This document shows, piece by piece, positions 17,207-25,121 of a stretch of DNA of 64,000 nucleotides; within the stretch, counting starts at the first letter, position 1; every line of letters begins with the position of its first letter. Source of the stretch: JASHVB01 sp963780805 (GTDB lineage: Bacteria > Pseudomonadota > Alphaproteobacteria > Acetobacterales > Acetobacteraceae). Location: NCBI GenBank assembly GCA_963780805.1, contig CAWADP010000017.1:19017-83016 (forward strand). The letters run 5' to 3'. Under the pieces are notes generated by a model, which ran no database searches, was not told where the DNA came from, and worked only from the letters and a program-made list of their open reading frames with translations. A program made the translations under genes and the position numbers.

Positions 17207-17860
17207 TTGCCAGACATCTTCGATGAGGTAGCGGAAGACCTGCGCGCCGAACGCACGCAGATCCTGATGAAGCGCTACGCCCCGCTGATGATTGCTCTTG
17301 TCCTGGTAGTCGTCGCCGCCACGGCCGGCTGGCAGGTGTGGCGCTGGCGCCAGGCCCGGGAAGATGTGGCCGCCGGCCAGCATTACCTGTCCGCGATGGC
17401 GCTGGAATCGACGCCCGCCGCCGCCGCCGACCGCAAGGCACTGATCTCCGAGTTCGATGCCATCGCCAAGGCATCGCCGGAGGGCTACCGCACCCTCGCC
17501 CGACTGCAAGCCGCGGCATTCCAGGCCGAGAACGGCGACCTGCCTGCGGCGCTGGCCCTGTGGAACGCCGTCGCCACCGACGATGGCGCCGACCCCCTGC
17601 TGCGCGGCGCTGCCAACTTGCTCTGGTGCGAGCATCAGATCGACACCGGCGATCCCGGCATCCTGGCCGGGCGCCTGAAGGCTCTGGCCGAGCCCGGCAA
17701 CGTCTGGCGCCCGCTGGCCGAGGAGCAACTTGCCCTGCTCGACCTCCGCCAGGGCAAGACGGCGGCGGCCAAGGCCACGCTGACCAAGCTGACGCAGGAC
17801 TTCACGGCGCCCGAGGGCGTGCGCGGGCGGGCGGCTGCCCTGCTGGCACAGCTCGGCTGA
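17207..17860 (+). CDS. Membrane-anchored TPR protein (YfgM-like)
   Basis: A 217-residue protein with a short cytoplasmic start (PDIFDEVAEDLRAERTQ), one transmembrane helix at about residues 25-45, and a periplasmic helical region of TPR-like repeats (GEYRTL-type pairs, ALALWNAVATDDGADPLLRG). This is the layout of YfgM, an ancillary subunit of the SecYEG translocon and partner of periplasmic chaperones. The start is a TTG at 17207, chosen because the family begins with this DIFxEVxEDLR motif. It is the first gene of an operon with the BamB-like protein and der, as widely seen in alphaproteobacteria. Confidence 0.8.
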   Translation: MPDIFDEVAEDLRAERTQILMKRYAPLMIALVLVVVAATAGWQVWRWRQAREDVAAGQHYLSAMALESTPAAAADRKALISEFDAIAKASPEGYRTLARLQAAAFQAENGDLPAALALWNAVATDDGADPLLRGAANLLWCEHQIDTGDPGILAGRLKALAEPGNVWRPLAEEQLALLDLRQGKTAAAKATLTKLTQDFTAPEGVRGRAAALLAQLG

Positions 17861-17865
17861 GCGGC

Positions 17866-17985
17866 ATGCCAAGGGAAATGCCGCGGCAAACGCCCGGGGG
17901 AACGCCCAGGGGGACTCCCAGCGGAACGCTCGGGGAAATGCCCAACGAAACGCCCAGGAACACGGCGAGGGAAACGGCGTTGGAA
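17866..17985. repeat. Ten 12-bp tandem units translated as [M/T]PRE-type tetrapeptides
   Basis: Ten consecutive 12-base units (for example ACGCCCAGGGGG, ACGCTCGGGGAA, ATGCCCAACGAA) fill 120 bases exactly between the TPR gene and the lipoprotein signal of the next gene. All keep one reading frame, so the array either forms the N-terminus of the BamB-like protein or a long leader. Confidence 0.9.
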
Positions 17986-19311
17986 CCAACCCGACTGGCG
18001 CGGCGCGCGGCGCTGCTGGCACCGCTCGCCCTGACCGGCTGCGGGCTGTGGGACAAGTGGTTCGGCGAGGCTCCGAAGCCACCGCTGCCTGGGATGCGGG
18101 AGCCGGTGCTGCCGCCGGGCCGCAGCCTGATGATGGATCCTTCGGCCCCGAAGGTCGTGCTGCCGCCGCCGGTGCGCAACGCCGCCTGGCCGCAGGCGGG
18201 TGGCAATCCGGCGCACGACATGGACCATCTCGCCGCCAATCCGGCGCTGGCACAGGCCTGGTCCGTCAGCATCGGCGAGGGCGGCGGCTACCGCCGCAAG
18301 ATCCTGGCGCAGCCGGTGGTGGCGAACGGGCTGGTTTACACCATGGATTCCGCCGGCACCGTGACCGCCTTCACGCTCGCCGCCGGCGCGCAGGTCTGGC
18401 GCACCGAGACCAGGGGCAAAGATGTCAGCAGCAGCAACGTCGGCGGCGGACTGGGCGTGGGCGGTGGCATCCTGTATGCCGTGAACGGCCTGGGCGACCT
18501 TGTGGCGCTCGACGCCGCCAAGGGGACTGAGCATTGGCGCACCTATCTCGGCGCGCCCGGGCGCTCTGCCCCGACCATCGTGGAAGGCCGTCTGTTCTTG
18601 ACCACCATCGAGGACAAGCTGCTGGCCGTGGCCGCCACGGACGGGCACGTGATCTGGACCTTCCAGGGTGCCTCGGTGCAGCCCGCCGTGCTTGGCCGCC
18701 CGGCCCCGGCCTTTGCCAACGGGCTGGTCGTCGCCGGCTTCAGCTCCGGCGAGCTGGCCTGCCTGCGCGCGGAGAACGGCGCCGTGTTGTGGAGCGACAG
18801 CCTGGGCGGCTACGCCGGGGGCGCCGCCGGCGCGGACTTCGCGGCGATCCGCGGCCGCCCGGCGATCAGCGCGGGGCGGGTGGTAGCCACCGGCATGGGC
18901 GGGCTGATGCTCTGCCTGGACCTGCCGACCGGCCGCCGGCTGTGGGAACTTCAGGTAAGCAGTGAGAACAGCCCGTGGGTGGCGGGGGAGTGGGTATTCA
19001 TGGTGTCGCTGTCGCAGCAGATGGCGGCGCTGACCATGGCCGGGGGCAACGTCGCCTGGATGGCCCAGCTGCCGCGCTGGGTGAATGTGCAGAAGTCCAC
19101 CAACCCGATCACCTGGTACGGGCCGACCCTGCTGGGCGACCGGCTGGTGGTGGCCGGCACCGACAAGGAGGCGCTGTCGGTCAGCCCCTATACCGGTGCG
19201 ATCCTGGGACGGCAGACGCTGCCCAGCGCGGCCTCGCCGCTGGAGCCGGTGGTGGCGGACGGCACGCTGCTGATGATCTCCGATGACGGGAAGCTGTTGG
19301 CGCTGCGCTAA
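17866..19311 (+). CDS. bamB: BamB-like outer-membrane assembly lipoprotein (PQQ-type beta-propeller)
   Basis: From the first ATG the product has 481 residues. Residues 1-40 come from a 12-bp tandem array; after them LARRAALLAPLALTGCG is a lipoprotein signal with lipobox LTGC. The mature part is a beta-propeller of about seven blades with the repeated pattern V-x-(N/D)-G-x-V-Y/L-x-x-x-x-x-G-x-(L/V)-x-A-L: VVANGLVYTMDSAGTVTAF, ILYAVNGLGDLVALDA, GRLFLTTIEDKLLAVAATDG, GLVVAGFSSGELACLRAENG and so on. BamB is the BamA-binding scaffold of the outer-membrane protein assembly complex. Because a signal peptide should be near the N-terminus, the functional start may be a later codon such as ATG at 17938 or TTG at about 17980. 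The operon partner der follows 21 bases downstream. Confidence 0.8.
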   Translation: MPREMPRQTPGGTPRGTPSGTLGEMPNETPRNTARETALEPTRLARRAALLAPLALTGCGLWDKWFGEAPKPPLPGMREPVLPPGRSLMMDPSAPKVVLPPPVRNAAWPQAGGNPAHDMDHLAANPALAQAWSVSIGEGGGYRRKILAQPVVANGLVYTMDSAGTVTAFTLAAGAQVWRTETRGKDVSSSNVGGGLGVGGGILYAVNGLGDLVALDAAKGTEHWRTYLGAPGRSAPTIVEGRLFLTTIEDKLLAVAATDGHVIWTFQGASVQPAVLGRPAPAFANGLVVAGFSSGELACLRAENGAVLWSDSLGGYAGGAAGADFAAIRGRPAISAGRVVATGMGGLMLCLDLPTGRRLWELQVSSENSPWVAGEWVFMVSLSQQMAALTMAGGNVAWMAQLPRWVNVQKSTNPITWYGPTLLGDRLVVAGTDKEALSVSPYTGAILGRQTLPSAASPLEPVVADGTLLMISDDGKLLALR

Positions 19312-19332
19312 GCGCGTGCCATCTCCGTTGCC

Positions 19333-20670
19333 ATGCTTCCCGTCGTGGTGATCGCCGGCCGCCCCAACGTCGGCAAATCGACCCTGTTCAACCGGCTGGT
19401 GGGCCGGCGCACGGCGCTGGTCGCCGACACGCCGGGGGTGACGCGCGACCGCAAGGAAGCGGAGGCGCTGCTGCGCGGCCGCCAGGTGCGGCTGGTGGAT
19501 ACCGCCGGGCTGGAGGAGGCCGCGCCGGAGACGCTGGCCGGCCGTTTGCGCTCCGGTGCCGAGACCGCGGTCGGGTCCGCCGACCTGGTGTTGTTCGTGG
19601 TGGACGCGCGCGAGGGGCTGGTGCCGGCGGACCGACACTTCGCTCAGTGGCTGCGCCGGCAGGGCCGGCCGGTGCTGCTGGTCGCCAACAAGGCGGAGGG
19701 CCGCGCCGCCGATTCCGCCGTGCTGGAGACTTATGCGCTGGGGTTGGGCGACCCGGTCGCGGTGTCCTCGGAGCATGGCGAAGGCATCGCGGCGCTGATG
19801 ACGGAGATCGCCGAGCGTTTGCCTGCGGCGGACGCGGTGGCCGAGACGGATGCGCGGCCGCTGAAGCTGGCGGTAGTCGGCCGGCCGAATGCCGGGAAAT
19901 CGACCCTGATCAACCTGCTGCTCGGCGAGGAGCGGATGATCACCGGCCCCGAACCCGGCCTGACGCGCGACGCCGTGGCGTCGGTGCTGCACGACACCGA
20001 GGGACCGATCGAACTGGTGGATACCGCCGGCCTGCGCCGCCGCGCCCGCATCGAGGCACCGTTGGAGAAGCTATCGGTGGGCGCGGCAATCGGCGCCCTG
20101 AAGCTGGCCGAGGTAGTGGTGCTGGTGGTGGACGCCGCCGAGGGCCTGCACGATCAGGACCTTCAGATCGCCCGCCTGATAGAGCGCGAAGGTCGTGCCT
20201 GCGTCATCGCGCTGAACAAGTGGGACGCGGTGCCGGATCGCGGCGCGGCCCGCCGGGCGGTGATGGAGCGGCTTGAGGAGAGCCTGGCGCAGATGAAGGG
20301 CGTGGAGGTGGTGGCCGTGTCGGCGCTGACCGGCGTCGGGATGGAGCGGCTGCTGCCGGCGGTGCGCCGCGCCCATGCGGTGTGGAACCGGCGCCTGCCC
20401 ACGGGCGAGCTGAACCGCTGGTTCGAGACGGCGCTGGAACGCCACCAGCCGCCGCTGGTGAACGGGCGACGGCTGCGGCTGCGCTACATGACGCAGGCGA
20501 AGGCGCGCCCGCCCACGTTCGTGGCATTCGGCACGCGCGCGGAGCTGATCCCCGAGGACTACCAGCGGTATTTGGTGAACGGCCTGCGCGAGACGTTCGA
20601 TCTGCCGGGCACACCTATCCGGCTGCAACTGCGGGGGACGAAGAACCCGTTTGTCGCCGGGTCTGGCTGA
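19333..20670 (+). CDS. der: Ribosome biogenesis GTPase Der (EngA)
   Basis: A 445-residue double-GTPase essential for 50S subunit maturation. The first G domain has GRPNVGKST (P-loop), DTAGLEE and NKAEG; the second has GRPNAGKST, DTAGLRRRARIE and NKWD, followed by the KH-like C-terminal domain (RLRLRYMTQAKARPPTFVAF). Length matches the family. The G4 motif of the first domain is NKAE, as is common for Der. It ends the TPR-bamB-der operon; start ATG at 19333 gives LPVVVIAGRPNVGKS, the normal beginning. Confidence 0.95.
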   Translation: MLPVVVIAGRPNVGKSTLFNRLVGRRTALVADTPGVTRDRKEAEALLRGRQVRLVDTAGLEEAAPETLAGRLRSGAETAVGSADLVLFVVDAREGLVPADRHFAQWLRRQGRPVLLVANKAEGRAADSAVLETYALGLGDPVAVSSEHGEGIAALMTEIAERLPAADAVAETDARPLKLAVVGRPNAGKSTLINLLLGEERMITGPEPGLTRDAVASVLHDTEGPIELVDTAGLRRRARIEAPLEKLSVGAAIGALKLAEVVVLVVDAAEGLHDQDLQIARLIEREGRACVIALNKWDAVPDRGAARRAVMERLEESLAQMKGVEVVAVSALTGVGMERLLPAVRRAHAVWNRRLPTGELNRWFETALERHQPPLVNGRRLRLRYMTQAKARPPTFVAFGTRAELIPEDYQRYLVNGLRETFDLPGTPIRLQLRGTKNPFVAGSG

Positions 20671-20922
20671 AGCGGCGTCATCGTCATGCCGGCGAAATCC
20701 GGCATCCACGATCTGCATTCGGCTGGTTGACCGCCCGCCGTTGTGATCTTCTCCGGGTGCAGTTTGTTGTTGATCAATTCGGGCGCCGGTGCGATTGTGG
20801 TCCTCAAGGTGCCGGAAATAAGACGGATCTAGATTTCGATTGCCGCCGCGTATCCGGCCAAGCGAAGAGACATGCCCAGGATGGGTGCTCCCAAAGATGG
20901 GTGCGCGCCTCATAAAAGCCTT

Positions 20923-20940
20923 GCGAGGTTCAAACCTCGC
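20923..20940. promoter_or_regulatory. 18-bp palindrome upstream of the HDO/radical SAM cluster
   Basis: GCGAGGTTCAAACCTCGC has perfect 8-base arms around a central CA and ends 17 bases before the ATG at 20958. It could be an operator or a hairpin at the ribosome binding site (GGGGGA at 20947-20952). It has a superficial look of a tRNA T-arm, but the stem does not fit the five-base T-arm geometry and no acceptor stem is present. Confidence 0.4.
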
Positions 20941-20957
20941 CACGCCGGGGGATATGG

Positions 20958-22056
20958 ATGTCTGAGCAACGAACTCCTTCTCGAGAAGCATCGATTGTCT
21001 TGCAAGCTCCACCATGCGACGTGAGACCGGCGCTTTGCCTGGGTGTCAGCGTCTCAACCGTGGGGAGCGAACACCTTCTCGTCGCCGACGATCTTGAGAT
21101 CTGTGTCGAGGGGTTGCCCGACGCTATGGCGCGCCGGGTCGTGTCTCGCTTCAATGGCCGCGAGACCGCCACCTCCATCGCGGCGGCAGCTGGATTACCC
21201 GTGGCGCAGGTGATCGCCATTGTGACAAGGCTTATGGCAGCCGGCGTCGTGGTGGACCTGCGCGGCGGCAGGGAGTCGGATCTGACACCGGATGCCTTCA
21301 TTGCCCTTTGTCAGCGCTCGTATTCAATGTGGAAAACGCGCCTCTTCGGTCATCCGCTGTGGCGTGGATTGAACACGGGAGAGGCGGCGCCATCCCAGTT
21401 CATAGGCTGGCTGCTGGAGAGTTACCACTTCGCGGAAGGCGTGAACCTGCGCTTGCCGTTGGCGATCGCGCATTGCCACCAGCGCGAAATCCGCGATCTG
21501 CTGTCTCAGCACTATGCCGAAGAGTATGATCATGAAAGGTTCTTCTTGTCGGCGCTGGCGGAACTGGGCGTCGAACCGGAGATTGTCATAGCGGCGCGGC
21601 CCTTGCCTGGTACCCGGGCCATCCTGAACCATATGCGCGACTGTGCTCGCACGGATCCGCTGCACTACGCGGTGTGCGGCGGCTTCCTTGAAGCGACCGG
21701 GACTGATCGCACGCTTGGGCGCGTATTCATCGCAAACCTCGAACGGCACTATGCACCGGAAAATCCGCTGGTTGTACCAGCCACTGATCGATCACGCAGC
21801 CCTCGACGACCTGTACGGACACCGTGGGCTGCTTGCCGCGCTCTGCCGCTGCGTACCCGAGCTGCCATGGGAGCGTGCATCGGCCGCGCTTGGCTCCTGC
21901 GCCTTGTTCGTCGAGACGCTGGAGCTTTGGTCGACGGACATCATGATGACGTACGCGCAGCCAGCACTTACGCCTGACCGGAGCCCCTGGCATTACCGTA
22001 GAATGGTTGCCGCGAGAGACACCGGGCACGTTGGACTGGCGGGTGAGCGGCCATGA
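20958..22056 (+). CDS. PqqD-like/HDO-fold (heme-oxygenase-like) iron enzyme, copy 1 (frameshifted in this sequence)
   Basis: Joined across one frameshift the product has 365 residues. Residues 25-105 form a small PqqD-like winged-helix region (VVSRFNGRETATSIAAAAGL, VTRLMAAGVVVDLRGG), as used for leader-peptide recognition in several peptide-modifying systems. The rest is a helical heme-oxygenase-like diiron oxidase-type domain: LESYHFAEGVNLRLPLAIAH and HYAEEYDHERFFLSALAELG carry the Glu/His/Asp-x-x-His-type metal ligands. At 21749-21772 the frame changes by one extra base (probably in GGAAAATCC); the downstream frame continues with KIRWLYQPLIDHAALDDLYG and ends at a TGA overlapping the next ATG (ATGA at 22053-22056). 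That tight coupling argues the gene is really intact. Start at 20958 has GGGGGA seven bases upstream. Confidence 0.7.
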
Positions 22057-23072
22057 CCCCCCATTTGCATTCGGCCAGTCGTCCACTGCTCAGCGCTCGC
22101 GCACGCACGCTGACGTCGGACAGCGAACTCGTGGTCGATACGCGGGACATGGAGTTGACCTTCAGTGGGAGAAGCGCGGCCCTGCTTGCTCGCGTGCTCG
22201 ACCACCTGGACGGCCGGCGCCGGATCGACGAGATCAGTGCACAACTGGATCTAAGCGAGAACGAACTGCGGAAAACGCTCCAGGTGCTGGTGGATGAAGA
22301 CGTCATGTTCGACGCCGGCGCCGTTTTCGACGCGCGCTCTTCGCAGGCGTTCCTGGACGCGTATTTCGCCGAGTGCCGGTTCTTGAGCAACGAGATCTTC
22401 GCCCAACCGTTCTGGGAGACATTGCTGTCGGGGCGCGCCGGGCGCAACCTCGTGCTCGGCTGGGGCATCGAGTTCCACCACTTCGTCGACGCTGCCAACG
22501 AGCATATGGCGGTCGCGGTCGCGCAGTGCCGGGATGGCGCGCGCACGCGCGCCTGGCTCGCAAAACATTACGTCGAAGAGCGCGACCACGGGTCGATTTT
22601 TCTCGACGGACTGGCAGGCACCGGCCTTGATCGTGAGCTGGTCCGCAGGGCGCCACCGCTGCCATCGACCAGGGCATTGATAAACTATCTGACCGAGCTG
22701 GCATCGGTGGACACGATCGCATACGCGGGAACATTCGGGGTCATGCAAGCCAATCGCGAGGCGATGTCCCGAGACGCGCTAGAGCGATTGTTCACGTTTC
22801 TTGCCGGTCAATACCCATTCGCGGCACGATTGTTCGATGCCTTCCGCGAGCACGCGCTGATCGATGCCGACCTGCAGCATCAACATCTGATTCTGGAGGA
22901 GATGTTGGAAGACGGCAAAGCATTGCCACCTGACGTCGTCGCCCGGCCGATCAATGCGGCGCGAAGCGTCACGGAGCATTTCATCATGTTTTTCGAAGGT
23001 ATTCATCAATACTATAGTCTTGCCGAGGCCGAGATGCCGCGCTGTGCATTCGACGTTCGTCTTGTCCGATGA
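22053..23072 (+). CDS. PqqD-like/HDO-fold iron enzyme, copy 2
   Basis: A 339-residue paralogue of the preceding protein with the same two-part plan. Residues 20-95 are the PqqD-like part (DMELTFSGRSAALLARVLDH, IDEISAQLDLSENELRKTLQ). The HDO-type helical domain has EFHHFVDAANEHMAVAVAQC and HYVEERDHGSIFLDGLAGTG, then ALIDADLQHQHLILEEMLED, which supply the expected Glu, His and Asp ligands for a diiron centre. HDO enzymes include PqqC-like oxidases, CADD-type pABA synthases and oxidative decarboxylases acting on amino acid side chains or fatty acids. Two tandem copies suggest either a heterodimer or two sequential oxidations. Start overlaps the previous stop; the next gene begins 18 bases after its stop in the same frame. 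Confidence 0.75.
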   Translation: MTPHLHSASRPLLSARARTLTSDSELVVDTRDMELTFSGRSAALLARVLDHLDGRRRIDEISAQLDLSENELRKTLQVLVDEDVMFDAGAVFDARSSQAFLDAYFAECRFLSNEIFAQPFWETLLSGRAGRNLVLGWGIEFHHFVDAANEHMAVAVAQCRDGARTRAWLAKHYVEERDHGSIFLDGLAGTGLDRELVRRAPPLPSTRALINYLTELASVDTIAYAGTFGVMQANREAMSRDALERLFTFLAGQYPFAARLFDAFREHALIDADLQHQHLILEEMLEDGKALPPDVVARPINAARSVTEHFIMFFEGIHQYYSLAEAEMPRCAFDVRLVR

Positions 23073-23090
23073 CGAGGCCGCAGAGCATGC

Positions 23091-24419
23091 ATGGTCGAAG
23101 CCGTGGCATACGCTGAGCGATTCAGCGGGTCCGCCGCGATGTCCCGGCGCGCCGAGCGCGTGGTCGCCGGCGGGACGCAACACGACAGTTGGCGGCTGCA
23201 GCCTTTCCCGGTGTACTTCAGCGAAGCGCGCGGCCCATTCAAGTGGGACATCGACGGGCATCGCCTGGTGGACTGCTGGATGGGGCACGGCGCACTGTTG
23301 TTCGGCCACGGTTATCGACCGGTTGTCGACGCAGTCGCCCGTCAACTGGTCCGCGGTACCCATCTCGGGGGGGCACACGATCTTGAAGTGCGTTGGGCGG
23401 AGCTGGTCTGTGAACTGATCCCCTCTGCGGAGCGTGTCCGCTTTACCTCATCCGGCACCGAAGCGACCCAGCTCGCGCTCCGGGTCGCCCGAGCATTCAC
23501 CGGCCGTAACCACGTCGTGAAACTCGATGGTCACTTCCACGGCTGGCACGACGAGGCGCTCGCGCATTTTGTGGAACCAGCTTCGGCCGGTCTCAATGCC
23601 GGCTCGCTCGACGGTGTCAGTATTGGCGATCCGTGGTCTGTGGCGTCCATCGCCCGGCTTCTCGCCGAGGAGCCCACGGCTGCCGTCATACTTGAACCGG
23701 GAGGCGGTGGCAGTGGTGCGTTGCCGTGGAGCCCGGACTTCCTTCGAGAGCTGAGGCAAGCAACGCAGGAGCACGGCACACTGCTGATCTTCGACGAAGT
23801 CGTCAGTGGATTCCGCTATAGCTCCGGTGGTGTGCAGCAACTCTGTGGTGTGACACCCGATCTTACGGTGCTTGGGAAGATCCTGGCTGGCGGGCTTCCG
23901 GGGGCTGCGGTCGCCGGCCGAGCCGATGTCATGGCAGTGTTCGGCGCGGGAACAACAGGCGCGGGCGGACCGGCAAAGGTCGTGCACACCGGCACATTCA
24001 ACGCAAACCCGCTGTCTGCCGCTGCCGGCATAGCGGCGCTCGAGCGGGTTGGGGATGGCACAGCGCAGGAGGCCGCAGCTTCGGCGGCCGAGACGCTCGC
24101 CCGGCTGGTCAATGAGGCGGCTCGCGCTAACGACGTCGATGTCTGCTTATATACCCAAAGTTCGATCTTCCACGTGCTGATAGGCGCGCGACGTGCAGGA
24201 TCTCCACTTGGACCGTCTGCGTCGGCGATGACACTTTACAAAGCGCATGCGAACTCATATAACATTCTTAGAAGAGCGCTGCTGGTTGAGGGGGTTGACT
24301 GCCATCCGCTGCACGGTTGGCTTTCAGCTGCGCACGAAACCTCAGCCGTGCATGAGGCGGCGGCCGCGTTCGATCGCGCGTTTCGCCAACTCCACCGGTC
24401 CACGGAATTCGCGCTATAA
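23091..24419 (+). CDS. Class III aminotransferase related to glutamate-1-semialdehyde 2,1-aminomutase
   Basis: The 442-residue PLP enzyme carries the fold-type I landmarks: SSGTEATQLALRVARAFTGR (phosphate and substrate loop, 120-139), HFHGWHDE (148-155), FDEVVSGFR (234-242) and the PLP lysine K263 in LTVLGKILAGGLPG. Overall it most resembles GSAM-type proteins, but it sits in a cluster with oxidases and a radical SAM protein and not with heme genes. In daptide biosynthesis a class III aminotransferase installs an amine on an oxidised peptide C-terminus; a comparable role after oxidation by the HDO enzymes is a hypothesis here. ATG 23091 follows the HDO-2 stop; MSRRAERVVAGGT at 23139 is an alternative start. 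Confidence 0.8.
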   Translation: MVEAVAYAERFSGSAAMSRRAERVVAGGTQHDSWRLQPFPVYFSEARGPFKWDIDGHRLVDCWMGHGALLFGHGYRPVVDAVARQLVRGTHLGGAHDLEVRWAELVCELIPSAERVRFTSSGTEATQLALRVARAFTGRNHVVKLDGHFHGWHDEALAHFVEPASAGLNAGSLDGVSIGDPWSVASIARLLAEEPTAAVILEPGGGGSGALPWSPDFLRELRQATQEHGTLLIFDEVVSGFRYSSGGVQQLCGVTPDLTVLGKILAGGLPGAAVAGRADVMAVFGAGTTGAGGPAKVVHTGTFNANPLSAAAGIAALERVGDGTAQEAAASAAETLARLVNEAARANDVDVCLYTQSSIFHVLIGARRAGSPLGPSASAMTLYKAHANSYNILRRALLVEGVDCHPLHGWLSAAHETSAVHEAAAAFDRAFRQLHRSTEFAL

Positions 24420-24532
24420 AGGGAGGACCCTGCCAATGGCTTAGCGATTATTGACCCCGAATACGTCGACCATAGGCCCGCGCCACACATGTGATGCGCT
24501 GTACGCTTACCATCAGCACTGAGGAGGATGCC

Positions 24533-24709
24533 ATGGCGGATACTAAGGCCCTAGACCCCCACGAAGTCGTCGTGACTGTCTCAAAGGGTGAGGCCAAGCA
24601 CGTGAAGATCGTCGAGCGCGACACGCCGGAAAGCGCCGAGATCACCGTCAAAGTCAGCCGGAAGCGGCCAGGCGGGTCGTTGCCGTTACTGGGATTGATG
24701 TTGAAATAG
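24533..24709 (+). CDS. 58-residue peptide, candidate modified-peptide precursor
   Basis: A short gene with a very strong ribosome binding site (GAGGAGG, six to seven bases before ATG 24533). The product has an acidic/hydrophobic N-terminal part (ADTKALDPHEVVVTVSKGEA), a middle rich in Val, Glu and Lys (ITVKVSRKRPGG) and a hydrophobic C-terminus SLPLLGLMLK after a basic, Gly-Gly-containing stretch at 43-48. The K-R-P-G-G sequence recalls a leader/core border, though no family is recognised. It contains no cysteine, so lanthionine or sactionine links are not expected. Position between the aminotransferase and the radical SAM gene and size are those of a RiPP precursor. A start at ATG 24491 would add 14 residues but has no good ribosome site. 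Confidence 0.55.
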   Translation: MADTKALDPHEVVVTVSKGEAKHVKIVERDTPESAEITVKVSRKRPGGSLPLLGLMLK

Positions 24710-25121
24710 TCCTTGCCCGCCGAGACAAAAGCGACCGAGATCGACGACCCGATCGAGCTTTGACAAGATGAAGCCGGTTGGCAAGATCCGGTTCGAATCC
24801 CTGTGCGGTGCGGTGTCAAAGCGGTCACTGTGCCGGGCAGCGGTCGGTGCACTGGGGTTCAGGACCGGGTCCCAGATAGCGTTCATTCGCTGGTCGGTTC
24901 GCAACGTGTCGGATATTCAGATAACGTGAGTCGAGAACGGAGGGGCGCACCGTCGCCCCTTCGCGCCGTACAGGGCCGGGTGGGCGATAGAAGCCGACAC
25001 CGTGCAAGTGTCTGCATACCAGTTTCACGAGCCGGTGTTCTGCGACGCGGATATGGTGTCCACAGCGCCCGCTGGCTATCCTGGAATGCGGCTGAACCAC
25101 CTGAAATCAACGGGGGAAGCG
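24710..25121. other. Intergenic stretch between peptide gene and radical SAM gene
   Basis: No coding sequence is convincing; an open frame from 24803 lacks any family resemblance and overlaps the radical SAM start. A GGTTCGAATCC at about 24789 looks like a tRNA T-loop but has no matching stem. The region could hold a separate promoter for the radical SAM gene or a decayed second peptide gene. Confidence 0.4.

Noticed and set aside
16548..19992. Long open frames on the minus strand opposite the TPR, BamB-like and der genes
   Set aside because: They are antisense to well-recognised genes, rich in Arg, Gly, His and Gln as expected of complementary frames in GC-rich DNA, and lack any domain or ribosome site.
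20958..22056. Programmed frameshifting in the first HDO gene
   Set aside because: No slippery heptamer, stop-codon pause or conserved structure is evident, and six other genes in the window show the same one-base gain, which favours a common technical cause.
24780..24815. tRNA remnant suggested by GGTTCGAATCC
   Set aside because: The five-base T stem does not pair and no acceptor or anticodon arm can be drawn around it.
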